DNA of 64,000 nucleotides from Neurospora intermedia (GCA_037102815.1 BTPP01000004.1:2232001-2296000), one strand, 5' to 3'. Counted from the first letter of the stretch, positions 37,269 to 50,783 are shown. The notes: a model not told the origin generated them from the sequence alone. Translations and numbers: made by a program.

Positions 37269-37699
37269 TACTATTTATTTCCTTCTTATTTATAATTATT
37301 ATATCTTCCCTATTTCTTATTCGGTTTTCTCCTCCTACAATGTACTATCTATAATAGTATTAGTTAATTATATATATTTAAATTTATTTATCCTCCCTCT
37401 ATATCTTAATACTAATTTATAAATAATTTAACCTAATTACTAACTATATATAATATTTAATGTATATCCTATATACTATCCTACGTAGACTATCTATATA
37501 AATAAGGGGTTATTTATATTTAAATAACCCTATAATAAATACTTATAAATTAATTACTAATATAAGGTAGGGTAGCCGTATAACTATCCCCTATAGTAAA
37601 ATATATTATCGTTTTCCCGCTTTTAAGGGAGCGATAATTATAATATATAATATCACTAAACGCTTTCTTACTACGCGTAAACTTCGCGCCTATTTCGAA

Positions 37700-40600
37700 A
37701 TATACTATAATTAAAAGCGGACAATCCTATCGCTTTACAATAGTAAACCCTCTACTTTAATTATTTTAAAGGGAAAGTATATATTAAAAAACTATATAAT
37801 TTATTTAAAACTAAATTAAGAATTATAATTTAAATTACTATAATAGGTTTCCCTAAACGCTTTTAATTAATGTAGAATATTCCGAATAATAGTACTATTA
37901 TAACTATAAATAACTAGAAGAACCAATTCTTACAATCGAATTTATAAATAACGTGAATATAAAAGTAAATATATATAAATAGTATATTAACCCTACAATT
38001 ATAATTCGTTTTATATAATATAATTATATAAATAACCTTATATATTTATTAATACAAATTATTATTAATATACGTATATAGGTTATAGATATTACCTCTT
38101 CCCTTTACTCTATTCTAATATAGGGTAATAAAAGTTTAGAAACCGACTTTTAAAATTATAGAAATTAAAAATCTTATACTATTTTCAAATCTTCGGATAT
38201 TAACTCGGAGGGCCGAACCGAACCGAACCCTAAGTAGAGTAATATATTTATAAATAATAATATAAATCTTTCTTATACCCTACTAATAGGTAACTTATTA
38301 TTAAATAACGCCTATTTAATACAAATACTATATATTTTCTTCGCCAATAGAAAGCAGTAATATATTAATATTATTTTTAAATTCCAATTAATTTAAACCT
38401 TACTCCGCCTACGAATAAAACGAAGAATTAACTATAAATTCCTAAAATAATTCTCTAAACTAAAGTATATTTAAGCTTCCCTAAACTAACTTTTCTATTA
38501 TATTACTAATTATTAATAGTAGTATAAATAGAAATTTATTATTATTAAGTAGGCGGTAATAATTAATTATATATAGATTCATTAGGCTATAATAAAAGAT
38601 CCAATTAGTATTAGCCGTTATAATAAATACTAAGCTTATAAGGATAAATATTATAAAGGTATTAATATTATACACTTTTATTTCTACGTACCCTATTAAT
38701 TTTTTTTAAATTACCCTCCTAAAATGAATTATTTAAATAAAGATTATAATATAATTAGGTTCTAGATATATTAATTTTAAAAATAGATAGACTATAATAA
38801 TAGCTACTAAATTGGAAAGCGGCCTAAGAGGAGTAGAAATAGGGACGGCGGAAATATTATACAAAAACGGCGTAGAATATAATTACCGGAAATATTATAT
38901 ATCTCTTTTTTAATCTTATTATTTAATTAGTATATAATTATATTATTTATTTATAAATACGTCCTCTAACGAAATTAAAATAATATATACCTAAACCCTC
39001 CCCTTACCGTCTATTTTCTTTAGCCTTACTAATATATAATTAATATCCTACTTACGCCTTTTTATTACCTCTATAATACAAAAATAATAGAACCCTTACA
39101 ATACCCCTAGCCTTAATCCCCTATAATCTAAATTCTATCCAAATTTATTCTTTCGCTAAAACTATAACTTCCTTAATTTATAGTATTTTTATCTTCGCTA
39201 ACTATTATAATATTATTTTCGAGAATTATATCCTATTCTATTATACTACTAACTCCGCCTAGGACTTAATTATTGCTACTATAAAGTTACTGTATATTGC
39301 GAATTTAATTAAATTCGTTACTCTATATAGTATTACTTTAAAATTAAAATTATAATTCTAGCCTCCGGTTCTCTTCCTACTTAATTTCTAATTTAATTTA
39401 TTTAAGAGCCTTCTCTACCTCTATTTTATATTTCTCTACTTCGATTAACTCTTTCTCCCTTTTAATTAAGTAGCTTTATCTTTTAATAATTTTACTATTA
39501 ATAGTAGCTATTTATTCTTAATATTTAATTTCAATTAAATCGAATTTATAGGCCTTCCTTTTACCCTTTAAATTCTATTAACGAAGGGTAGTTCGAATAC
39601 TAACTATTATTTAATTAATATTAGCCTCTATCCTATAAGTAGTATATATCTTTTTATACGTATTAAAGGGTAGCCTATTTATAATATTAGTTAAGGGCTA
39701 ATAATATATTTATAAAACTTTATTTATTTATTATAAATAAGCGCGCTAAACGAATTATAGGTATTAGATTAATAAATTGCGTCCCGTACTTTATTGTCCT
39801 ATAATTCGTTATCCCGGCTGCGTTTTATATTTATAGTATAGGAAGATTCGCCCTTAGTAAAATATTATAGTAAAACGGGCAAATTAAGACTATTTAGTAG
39901 TAGTATTATTATTATAGTATTTTCTCTCCTAATAGTATTAATAGAAGGAATTATTACTCTAATAGATAGAAAGTCTAAATTAGAGTCCGATTCGGCACTA
40001 GTAACTATACAATCAACTATAAGGATCGGGTTAGCTAGATCTTCACCCCGGTAAACTATATCTACTATTCTACTAAGTTTAATAATAGTTATATTAGTAT
40101 TTTCATCCTTCCCTTTTCTTTTTTTATCCCCTACTAAATTATTAATTATATTAATATAATTTTAATATTATATAGCCCTAATTTACCCTTTACTAAAGCC
40201 CGAATAAATTTATTTATAGAAGGGTTAGTAATAAGAGTTAAATTATCCTTCCACCGACTATAGTAGTATTTCTACTTATTCTATATATAAGAAATACTTT
40301 AGAAGTTAGAATAATATCGGAAAACTAACTTTATATTGAAAATACGTCTACTATAAAAGATATTAGTATATATATAGTAAAAATTAAGAATAATATAATA
40401 ATATACGCTATAAAAGCTTTAATAAGGCTTAAATTTTTACTATATATATAAGAGATACGGTAATTTACTTCCGTAATTTAGATATACTCTAGAATTCCTT
40501 TACGAGCTTCTTTTAATATTATTAAAATATTTTTATTAAAGGCGGTAGCCTAAACTTACTCTATTTTATATAAAGACTAATTGGTAAGCCTATTTTAGAA

Positions 40601-41000
40601 TTTACTACCTTCCGGTATATATTCTTCCCGATAGTAGATTCTTATTAGTTTAAGCTTTATTAATAAGTAAAGAAGGGGTTAGTAAGATTAGAGTAATTTA
40701 CTAGGAATTATAATACAAACCTCTAACTATTCTTCCTAATCCTTTATATAGAATATAAACTCCGCTAATTTCTATACTATAAAAGACTCTACAACGCTAT
40801 AATTTTTAAGAGTATACTTAAAGTATATTTTATACCCTATAAATATTCTCTATAAATAATACTTTTAATAACTATAATTAGGGTTAATATTATATAAATA
40901 AATATTAAAGGCTAATTATATATTAATAGATATATTATTTAATAAAATATTTATTAATATATTACCGAGCTATTACTAATCTATATTTAATATAATAGTT
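37700..41000 (-). pseudogene. RIP-degraded unidentified coding relic, minus strand
   Basis: Minus-strand frames between about 41.0 and 37.7 kb read as protein broken mostly by TAA/TAG. At 39,560-39,378 there is a coiled-coil-like stretch (KREKELIEVEKYKIEVEKAL). At about 40,070-39,970 a Ser/Asp-rich segment reads TSAESDSNLDF. At 38,675-38,481 an open stretch of 64 codons begins after a stop (VFIITANTNWIFYYSLMNL). I recognise no family. RT and integrase motifs like those of the two LTR elements were not found here. Confidence 0.45.
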
Positions 41001-42449
41001 TTCTAGCGAAAATTATTAGAACTATGGGGTTTAAGGTATATATAAAGTTATTTTTGCAGAATATTATACTTCTCCTCTAAGATACGAAAAAGTTCTTAAA
41101 AAACTTTAAAGTAGAGAATAAAGCAATAATAATTAACGTAAATTCGTACGAAAATATAAATTATAGTATATTAATTATAATTTATATAATATTTAAGTAG
41201 GAGAATAATTATATTTAATTTAGATATACAATTTTTAAATACGAATATAATTTCGGAGAAGGGTTAGCGAATCCTCTTAAAGGATATATCTACTTCGAAG
41301 TACTCTATTTATATTAATTCGTCGAATTATTCCGGAAAGAAATAAATATATATAAATTACTTTCCTTCTTAATAAAAATATTAAATATATTAGGATACTA
41401 TTAGTAAAGGGTTTAAGAAGGGTAAGCGAAGGGTTTCCGAATAGTTTCGGAAGGGTTTCCGAAGGGTTTGTATAAGCTTATAAACTATTTTATAAAGAAT
41501 TATATACTTTATTTACTCGGTTTTATTCCTTTATATATTATATTACGAATATTATTTTATTAATATTAGAAGGGTATTAAATAAGTTTAGACCTACGAAT
41601 TATAACCCTAATTTAATTATTATTATTAAATCTATTAGCAAAGTCGGTAAAGGATATAGCCTCCTAATATTAGTAAAATTCGAATATAATTAAATATAAA
41701 TATAATTTTATTAAATATATTAGTTAGGTAGATAATTAATATTAATAATAGGGAAACCTACCCGGGGTAAGGGTTAGATTATAAATTATTATAATCCTTT
41801 CGAAAATACCTTTCCGAAGAATATTAGGAATTTTATTAAATATAGGCGGACTATAATTGTACTTTCCGTAAATAAGTAAGAGTATAATATAGAACGTTTT
41901 TCTAATCTACTAATATAAGAATTTCGAAGCGAACTTAGTAGGGATATTAACTATTTATAATCTATATAGAATCGAAAATATATTGTACCCCTAGGCTAGG
42001 TAGTATATTAATTAGGTATTATATAGTACTAATTAAACCTTAAATTAAGTTTAGATAAACTATAGTAAAGATAGAGGGAAGGGGAACTTACTATAGCGTT
42101 TTCTCTTCAATTTATTCCGGATAATCTTTATATAAAAATTATTTTTACTCTCCTTATACCCGAAGCTAATTACAATTACTTACCCTCTTCTATTATAATT
42201 CTATAAAGCTTCTATAATTAAATCCTAATATAATTGCCTATTAATATTCTTATAGGATAGAAAGAAATACTTTCCTTAATATAATTTAGGCTTTACTCTT
42301 TAGTATTAATATTTAATACTATATATAGTATATTTTATTATTTAAATAACAATAATTATTAATATATACTTTAATTAATTTAGGGTAAGGTTAGACTTAT
42401 AGAGCTTTTAAAAGCAATTAAATAATAATTTTCTTCGGGAGTTCCGTAC

Positions 42450-42454
42450 TTTAC
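42450..42454. repeat. Target-site duplication of element A, left copy
   Basis: TTTAC lies directly before the LTR terminal TG and matches the copy after the other LTR. Confidence 0.85.
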
Positions 42455-42712
42455 TGTAAAAGCGTGATCCTACGAGAGATAGACTGCAAGACTAGAAGCC
42501 ACAAATCAAAGTAATATTAAGTGTAAAGAAGGAAGAGGAAGTAGTACGAACGAAGGTATTCGGAATTAGATATATAAGTCTAGATTCTACCAGCGGTCGC
42601 CGCCTTCCCTATCCGGGTTCCTATCGATAAGAGTATAAGCCTCATTCCATCCGATATACCTATAGTGCCCAGCGGCTAGTACTCTGGGAGCCTGTCCGAG
42701 CATGCTATGATA
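42455..42712 (-). repeat. LTR of element A (3' LTR in element orientation)
   Basis: 258 bp. It starts TGTAAAAGCG on the plus strand and ends GCTATGATA, where the other copy ends GCTATAACA. The two copies differ at about 22 sites, all transitions, with no indels. A GC-rich core (GCGGTCGCCGCCTTCCCTAT and onward) is unchanged. Confidence 0.93.
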
Positions 42713-42731
42713 TTACCCCCCCCCTTAAATG
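42713..42731 (-). other. Polypurine tract of element A
   Basis: On the minus strand TTTAAGGGGGGGGGTAA abuts the 3' LTR, where the plus-strand primer of an LTR element sits. This fixes the element's orientation. Confidence 0.75.
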
Positions 42732-44099
42732 AAGGTTTAGCCTTAGAGCTGTAAGAAAGAAAGGTAAAAGAAGCTTATTATGAATAAAGGGTAATATACA
42801 ATCCTATCGCATCGCTTGGTCTAATCTATACGTTGCGATTGGGAAAGGTTAAGAAAAAAGTCAAAAAACTATATACTAAGCTTTGCCAATCTTTTCGTTT
42901 AATTATCCCCTTTTTTCTTAAAAAAAACTTCTTTCTCTAGCTAGGTTCGAATAGACCGCCTTCCCGACAAAGGACAAATATTTCGGGCTTAGGCGTACTT
43001 TCGTTATTAGAATAGGCTATTACGCTATACTACTATACTATATAACCTTCGCTACAGTCTATATTAGTATAGTAATAACCCCTCCTTTATTAATTACTTT
43101 TTCTTCATTAATCATTTTAATAATTTTCCTTTAGGTAAATCCTCTACTATTATATTATTATCTTTATAATCTTTAGCTATTATACTATTCTTTATTACTT
43201 TTAGCTATAGTAGTAATCTCTTTAGTGGACTTAGTTTGTTGGGGTAATTATTATAATAATTTTTTAATTTTTCTACCGTATTCTTAAAGCTTTTAGCTTT
43301 ATACTAGACGGGGTTTAGATCCTAACCCCTCTAATTGATTTAGTATTTCAACTATTTATTAACTATTTTAGAAGTTAATATTTCTTTTACCTCCTATTCT
43401 TCCTTATTATTAATAATTTCTCCCTAGGGGTTTTTATTGGTTTAGCTAAGCAGTAGGTTATTTGGGTCCTTTCTCAGCCGGTCGGTATAGAATACTTTTA
43501 ATCCCCGCTAGGAAAGTAATACTTCGAATTCGTAGGAATATTTAACTATTCTTACAATTCTATAGGGTGTATAGGTTAGAGGGAAGTCGAATTTATTATT
43601 GGGCCAGTCTATTAATTAAGTTTTTTTAATAATAAAGATTTTATTATTTACGAAGAAGTCTAGCTCCCGTCGGTATTGGTTTGCCTATTTTGTCTAACGG
43701 TTTTGCGCTTTCTAAATTACTTCCTTAACTATTATATATATTCGTTCTAAATTTTGGGCTATTCGTTTGGCTTCTTCTCGGGATAGTCTTTTTCGTAGGT
43801 TAGTTACTTCCGTTTCTCGGGTTTAATTTATCGTAGGAATTACTCTTTCGTAGCCGAATACTACTTTGTATAGTGATAATCTATTTAGGCTTTCGTACGG
43901 TAATATACTTTAAACGAAGTTTAGTACCGGGATTAGGTCTAATTAATTATCTTAATTATAAGAGAGGTAAGGTTATAATCGTTAGTCGATATATTAATTT
44001 ATAATTTCTATTTATCCTACCGTTTAAGAATAGCCGGTACTATTTAACTTCTATTTAATTTATAATAGTTTTACTAATTCCTATATAAAGTTAGAGATA

Positions 44100-44340
44100 A
44101 ATTAGAGGCCTCTATCGCTTATAATATCCTAGGGAAGGCCGAAGATATAGTAGGGTCCTTTATAATATAATTAAGCGGCCTTTTTTCCAGTTATAGTATC
44201 CTTATACAGTATATACTATAATAATTTTAAAAAGTAATTAATAGCGACCAATACGTTATTATATCCTTTCTTATCCTTAGGTATAGATTTGAAATCGACT
44301 ACAATCGAATACTACGCTCTATAGTCTAGCGGTGGCAATA
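44100..44340 (-). pseudogene. Integrase core relic of element A
   Basis: On the minus strand the frame reads VVDFKSIPKDKKGYNVL near 44,300 and IFGLPRDIISDRGL near 44,140-44,105. These correspond to the first and second Asp regions of the retroviral-type DDE integrase core. TAA/TAG codons interrupt the intervening sequence. Confidence 0.85.
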
Positions 44341-44929
44341 TAGTTTATAGTAAGCTAGGAGTCTTATTTCGTAGTACCTTTAAAGATCGGTACGTCCAAT
44401 AATTATTAATATATTTATCTATATCCGCTATTATTCCTAATTACTAATATTGGGGATTTATTAGCTTTCTAATCTTATTTCTTCTAGGGTATATAGTTAA
44501 GAAGGTATTGTAGCTTTCCCTTATTATTTTAGTCTTAAGGTTATTATTATCCGGAATAATTAGTTTTTTATTATATAGTATAAGGCCTTTAACGATCGTT
44601 AAATAGGGGTTTTTTTCTTTAAAACCCTATTGCGAATCGGTTTTAGCCTTTACTCGGTATACTAAAATAGAATCCGCTATTCGGTTAGACTATAGAATTT
44701 ATTCGATTAGTAATTAGGATTCCAATAGTTCCCGTCTTTATATTGGGTTTACCTCTGTCTCAATATTGGTAATTATTATTATAGGAGGGTAATATAGAGT
44801 TATTAATTCTATTGTGGGCGTATCTTCCTTATTACCGGTGTAGATAAAGATATTGTTCTTTAGTTTAAGGAATTGGAACGTACGCTAATTCTCTCTTTTC
44901 TCAATTATTATTTTTATATCCTCTAATTT

Positions 44930-45190
44930 TCTAAATAGTGTATTAATAGCTATATTTTCCTTTCTAGGCCGATACACTATTTTAAAGTTATATTCTAACA
45001 GCAACTCTAACTATCCGGCTTATCGAGAGTTAAGTAACTTCTTAGTTGCGAAATATTTTAGGGCTTAATAGTCGGTAACTATAGTAAATAGTTTATTAGT
45101 TCCCTTTAATTTAGATTACTATAGTTTAATTCCTTTAATTACCGCTAATAATTCTTTATTATAAATAAGGTAGTTCAATTCTACTAGGGC
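44930..45190 (-). pseudogene. RNase H relic of element A
   Basis: The minus-strand frame shows YNKELLAVIKGIKL, then LFTIVTDY.ALKYFATKKLL, and EYNFKIVYRPRKENIAINTL. These are the Ty3/gypsy RNase H motif and the linker that follows it. Several CAG/CAA codons have become stops. Confidence 0.85.
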
Positions 45191-45589
45191 TATAGTTTCT
45201 AAATAGAAAGCGATAGAGTACTATTCCTCTTTATCTATACCTTTTTATATTTTTTTTTAGGATAAGACTCTAGTATAAACACTATCTAATATATCCGTCT
45301 CTATTCGAATATCTTTTCTATATTTATAGTATATTAATACCGGTACTTCTAATAATACTTCCTTTAATCGTTCGAAAGCTTATTAATACTCCTCGGTCTA
45401 AATAAAGGTTTAATTTTTCTTCGTTAAGTTATTTAATAGTTTAGTAAAACGTTTAAAGTTGCGAACGAACTTCCTATAGAAGTTATAGAATCTTAGGAAG
45501 GCCTATATTCCTTTAAAGTTTTAGGGAATCTTTTAATCTTTTATTACTATAATCTTATTAGGATCTACTATTATACCTTTAGTACTAAT

Positions 45590-46180
45590 AATAAAGCCTA
45601 GGAATTTAATCTTCGTAATATAAAATTCGCATTTTTCGATATTAGTTTATAATCCTATTGCTTGCAACCGGCTGAGTACAGTCTTTATATAACGCTTATA
45701 GTCGATTATATTATTGGAAAAAATTAGAATATTGTTGATATATACGCTATAGAAATTCTAATACTCTATTAAAGTGTCGTTGATTAATCTTTAGAAGGAG
45801 GATAGTCTACTGTATAAATTAAAAAGTAATATATTATATTTAAAAGTTCCGAATCCGGTTTGGAAAGTCGTTAGATCCTTATAGTTAAGCGCTATTCGAA
45901 TATAATAGAATGCCTACCGGATATTAATTTTCGTAAAGATTTTAAATTCGTTAATCCTAGCCAAAGTTTCCTTGATTAGGGGTAGGGGGTAGTAGTCTTT
46001 TTTAAAAATAGTATTTAATTTCCTATAATTTATATAAAAGTGTAGGCCTCTATTTACTTTAAGTATAAAGAGGACGGGCGCTACCTAAGGGGTGGAATTA
46101 GCTTCGATAAAGCTTTTTTATAAATTTTCTATAATATATTTTCGGCATTCCTCCAATTCTTACAATATTATATAATATAG
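45590..46180 (-). pseudogene. Reverse transcriptase relic of element A
   Basis: In minus-strand order: FIEANSTP.VAPVLFILK near 46,100, NRGLHFYINYRKLN near 46,040, KIFTKINIR.AFYYIRI near 45,930, the catalytic box as VYINNILIF at 45,742-45,719, and CEFYITKIKFLGFIIS near 45,630. The YxDD box has become YINN, with both catalytic Asp codons changed G to A, which inactivates the enzyme. Confidence 0.92.
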
Positions 46181-47234
46181 TGGGTTTATACCTAGTTCTT
46201 CTAATCGGTAGCCTTCCTCCAATTCAATTTTATAATCTATATTAGACTTATATTTTGGGAGGGCGTTAGATTCCGCCTTACTAAAAATTTCTAATTCTTC
46301 TGGGAGATAGTAATTAGTAGGGACTTTAGCTAGTACGGTTGCTATATTTTCGCGCGTATCCCGGGTTTCTAATTCCCTATTTTATAGCGAATCGATAATA
46401 TTATCAATTTCATATAAATTAGTTACTTCTAGTTTCGCTTTTAACTTTTTAATATAGTATTTAAATACCGTTGTATTAACAATAGTTAAATCAATTAGTC
46501 GTACCTTAGTCTATACCTATTATCGTTCTAATTAATAAGGTCCGTCGGTATCTTTTATTGGGAAGGGGTCGCTTCGAGGGGACTTCTATTCGTAATTGCC
46601 CTTATTACTATATAGGCCTTACTCCTTTACTTTATCGTATAATTCCCTTTCTATATATTATAATACTCAGTATTGGTTTAAACTTAATAGGGATCTACGG
46701 AGTTTAATTTATACAATCTCTATAGGACGATAATTTAAGCCGGTTTCTTTAGGTAGAGCGGATTCAGGTTCGGCGGTTATATTAACTTTATCCAATTCGG
46801 CGGCCAATTCTTATATCCTAGTCTAAATCGCTTTACTGTTGTACTTTTTCTTATCCTCTATAGCTATAGCTCTTTCTCGGTCTTCGATATCCTATTAGTA
46901 CGAGGGATCCTTTATCGCTTTCCCTATATAGATTAGCTTAATATTTAAGATAGTTAATATAGTATTATCGGGGAAGATAAATTTGCCGGTACAGTAATCG
47001 GGTAGTATATTATTCTCTACTAGCTATATTCTTCTAATTATTATATCCTTTTTTAAATTTAGGAATACTACTAATTATTATTTATTGTACTAACGGCCTT
47101 GAATTCTCAAGTATCCTTTCAATACGGTATTAATTATATCTAGTTGTGCCTTTTTATAAAGGGTAATATAGCTAAGTTCGAAATCCTTATATTATTCTAA
47201 TTGTAGTTTCTTCTTCAATTTACTAGCGAATATC

Positions 47235-47290
47235 TTATTTATAATTAAATATACGTTTGCTCTAGTATTAATTAAGGTACGGTTTATAGA
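47235..47290 (-). pseudogene. Aspartic protease motif relic of element A
   Basis: The minus-strand frame reads RTLINTRANVYLIINKIF. The position and flanking hydrophobics fit the retroelement protease D-T/S-G-A motif changed to NTRA. Confidence 0.7.
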
Positions 47291-47637
47291 AATAGATAAT
47301 TTATTATTAGTTATAGTATATTTAATAAGAAACGATTTACTATTTTTTAAGTACCTTTTTAAATCGAAGTTTAAATAAGACTTATTTATCCTATAAAGCC
47401 TATTATCCTTTCCTTTTATTTAGCTTATTAATATCTCTCCTAGGGTAGAGACTTATTTTTAGGGCGTTAATTTTCTAAGTCGGATTCTATATCGACTCTA
47501 GAGTCTAAGTTCTCTATATCCTCTAACTCCTAAAGTTCGGTAATTTCTTTTTCTAATTCAATCTTCGGGGGCCTTTACGTTTAATTTACTATAGTATTAA
47601 ATTCAGCCTTTATTTAAGATATCTTAGCTTTATTGGG

Positions 47638-47679
47638 GCATATTATAGATTAATATCCAACCTATTTATAATTGAAATA
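47638..47679 (-). pseudogene. Gag zinc-knuckle relic of element A
   Basis: The minus-strand frame reads YFNYK.VGY.SIIC. Its spacing matches the CX2CX4HX4C nucleocapsid knuckle with Cys-to-Tyr and His-to-Tyr changes, as expected from RIP. Confidence 0.75.
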
Positions 47680-47699
47680 ATAGTTCTTAGTGCTTAATT

Positions 47700-50198
47700 T
47701 CTTTATTTCCTCGAAAGTAGGTCGTTAGTATTTGGGGGTAATAATCTTGAACGGTTTTTTATCCTTAGCCGGAGGGTAAGTCTTTTTCTCCTTAGATTTC
47801 TATTCTTTTCGTTTAATACTGGGGTCTAAGGACTAAAGGAATCGTACGTAGTCCTCGAACGACTTCGTTTCTTTTAAGTACGTAATCTCGGCTAATACTT
47901 TCAATTCTTTAATTACTTTGCGGTGCAAGTCTCGTTTCTACAATTCTCTAAGGATATAGTACTAGTTAGCCAATCGAATAAAAATAGCCTTGAAATCTTA
48001 AAATTTATTAGTAGGCTTTATTCTAAATTATTTAAATTTAAGGATAGCCTTTTCGCCGGCCCCGTAATCGTAGTAATTATTCTATAACTATTTTAGAAGC
48101 TTATTTACCGTCCCTATAGGTTCTAAGTAATTAAGGTCTAAGTAAGGGAGTATATTATTTGCTATATAATTTCCTAATTTTAATATTACTTCCCCTATAC
48201 GAATTTATTTATTAATAAAGTAATCGGTATTTTATTAGAGTTTATTTTTTATTTAGTAGATTTAGACGTTGAAGGATACTTTATTGTTAGCGTCGTTAGC
48301 GAATATAAGTATATCTAGTACCTTTACTAATCTCTTCTATTTTTATCGAAGGGGGATTATTGGGCCGATTGGAGTATATCCTCGATATTTACGTATTGGC
48401 GGGGGTAAACCGGAGGGTTTATTTAGTATATATATCCTTCGTTTACTATCGTTACTATCCGTTTAATCTCCCTTGTTATTAGTAAGTCGCGCTTACGTAA
48501 CCGGCTAAATACGTTTAATTATGCATAGTACTAACTCGGGAGGTTGCTACTCTATTTCTATTTGTACCCCGCTTACCGGTTTATCTTCCGACCGCTCTTT
48601 TAGAGGGGGGGTAAGTAGAAGGTTAATAAGGGATACAATAGTCCGGGTGAATAACCGGTTCTAATCATTAAATTCTTTTAATTAGTCGAGTATTTATTAA
48701 TTAAATATATTAGAGGGTTGCCCTTATCGTACGCGTTTTTAAACGAATTTATTTTCCAATCGCTAATTTACTTTAAGGATAAGGTAGGCTTCCTTCGCAA
48801 AATAAATAACCTATAAATTTAAGCGAATAATATCTTTCTACGCGCTTCCTAGGATTTTTATAAATTCTTATAATAATTCGGTTACTATTTCGTCGGTTAT
48901 AAATCTCAACCGAATTTCCTCCTATATTAAATAGGGATCTTCCTTATAAATTTAGTAAAATAGGGCTTCATTAATTGCGTATCCTATAATATCTATTCTG
49001 CTATATTATTTACCGAAGGTTTTAGACTTTTGGACGGCTTTAGAATAAACGTTAAATATTAAAACCGCTTCCCCGTCTTATAGGTCTTTCTATACCTAGT
49101 CTACCGCATTAATTCAATAGTTAATATTATTAGTAATCTCTTCTTCGGTTATTATATAGTTGGGGAAATAAGCGTATAAGTGAATTCTTTTAAGGTAAAA
49201 GCTTTTTAAATCTTCTATAGTAGTAATTTCCTTTTTTAGACTGCTTTCTCCTATAATAGTAACTTCAGCTTTAATTCGTATTAGGATTTCACCCTCTCTC
49301 TCTACTTATTAATAGAAACGTATATTAGGAATTTAATAGGCTTATAGAGCTAAGGGGTTTAATTTAGTATAGCGGAAATTAACGTCCGTATTATAGTTTG
49401 GAACTAGTATTTTCGACGATAGTCCTACGGTTGCTAGTAGGTAAAGTATTTTTATAGTTATACCTATTATTATTAAGGATCTTTTATTTAGTAAAGGTAG
49501 TTTAATTATAACGGGTTCTAGTACCGCTTTACCTTTCCCCTTCAAGTCCTTTTTTATATTAAGGAGTATAGCCTAAGGAGTTATTTTAATATAGGCGAAT
49601 AATCCTTCCGGGTTGATTTAAAATTTGAAAGGTTAATATAGCGTATAGAAGTTACCTAGCGGGGTCCTAGATTGTATATTCCCTATTCCCCGGGATAAAT
49701 ACGTTAGTATTGTATCTTTTTCTCCGTCTCTCCTCTAGGGGTTCTCGTATAGAGTAGTATTAGTATCCGGCAATTGGGACTATTTATATATAAGATCTTA
49801 TTCTAGATCTATTGCAAAGGGTATAGCGTTTTCTTCGCTTATATTTTTATTGCCTCCGAACGGGAGCTAGTTAAGGGGGTTGTACAGATTCGTATTCGGT
49901 TTAGGATTAAAGAGTTTATTCTACTATTCTTATTAGGTAGTATCTCTAAAGGAGTTGTCTCCGGCGGTAGACATCGTATAATTAATTTAATCTAGTAAGC
50001 GGGAGTGGGGGGGTATAGGGTGCTTACTACGTTTACCGTAGTACAACGTCTATTGTAAAGTTTAGTAATTCTCCTTTCTTAAAATTAAGGCGTGTTAACA
50101 CTTCGTTAAACGGAATCGGTCGTTCGATACGCCGATGAAACTAACAGTAGGATATTTAATACCGTCCCCAGTCGATAAAAGGATAATACTTAATATTA
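47700..50198 (-). pseudogene. Gag and 5' leader region of element A
   Basis: The 2.5 kb between the 5' LTR and the zinc knuckle should hold the primer-binding site, leader and gag. Minus-strand frames are heavily interrupted; an open stretch at 49,545-49,342 is the longest noted there. A primer-binding site could not be assigned next to the LTR. Confidence 0.5.
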
Positions 50199-50456
50199 TA
50201 TAAAAGCGTAATTCTATAAGAGATAGATTGTAAGATTAGAAGTTACAAATTAAAGTAATATTAAGTGTAAAGAAGGAAGAGGAAGTAGTACGAACGAAGG
50301 TATTTGGAATTAGATATATAAGTTTGGATTCTGCTAGCGGTCGCCGCCTTCCCTATCCGGGTTCCTATCGATAAGAGCATAAGCCTCATTCCATCCGATA
50401 TACCCATAGTGCCCAGCGGCCAGTGCTCTGGGAGCCTGTCCGAGCATGCTATAACA
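50199..50456 (-). repeat. LTR of element A (5' LTR in element orientation)
   Basis: 258 bp, same length as its partner. On the minus strand it begins TGTTATAGCATGCTCGGACA. The plus-strand left terminus TG has become TA, the expected RIP product. Confidence 0.93.
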
Positions 50457-50461
50457 TTTAC
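50457..50461. repeat. Target-site duplication of element A, right copy
   Basis: TTTAC directly after the LTR terminus, identical to 42,450-42,454. Confidence 0.85.
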
Positions 50462-50545
50462 CTTCGTAATATTCGGGTTTTTATAATTATAAAGAAATTT
50501 AATAAATTATAATACTATAACCCACTTTATATTCTAGTTTTATAA

Positions 50546-50550
50546 ATATT
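50546..50550. repeat. Target-site duplication of element B, left copy
   Basis: ATATT directly before the TGTCACGGGG LTR terminus. Low complexity makes a chance match possible, but it coincides exactly with both LTR ends. Confidence 0.75.
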
Positions 50551-50783
50551 TGTCACGGGGCGCGAGTAAGTACTAAGGTAAGACTTTGATTGTTGTGCGA
50601 GGAATAGGAAGAGAATCCTATGCGCGTACGAGAACTATATAGGGCACGCTGTGGGTCTAATATACGGACCACAGCACGTATGTACGTAACTATTATACTA
50701 CACTTAGATAGCTATAAGCTAGCTGTACCACTGTAGTACAATACCTATCTATATATAGGAATATAGTAGTAATACTTATAATA
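50551..50783 (-). repeat. LTR of element B (3' LTR in element orientation)
   Basis: 233 bp, starting TGTCACGGGGCGCGAG and ending CTTATAATA. It differs from the other copy at about 32 sites, all transitions. Its right half is the more mutated of the two copies. Confidence 0.93.

Larger units (their letters stand above)
42455..50456 (-). mobile_element. Ty3/gypsy LTR retrotransposon relic, element A (RIP-mutated)
   Basis: An 8,002-bp element flanked by TTTAC duplications, with 258-bp LTRs of identical length. It is read on the minus strand: 5' LTR 50,456-50,199, gag zinc-knuckle relic near 47,660, protease relic near 47,260, RT about 46,180-45,590, RNase H about 45,190-44,930, integrase about 44,340-44,100, polypurine tract 42,731-42,713, 3' LTR 42,712-42,455. 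The RT-RNaseH-integrase order defines the Ty3/gypsy type. Every domain contains TAA/TAG substitutions and D-to-N changes, so no active product is expected. The frame can be followed for hundreds of codons with few indels, so decay is mainly by point transitions. Confidence 0.93.
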
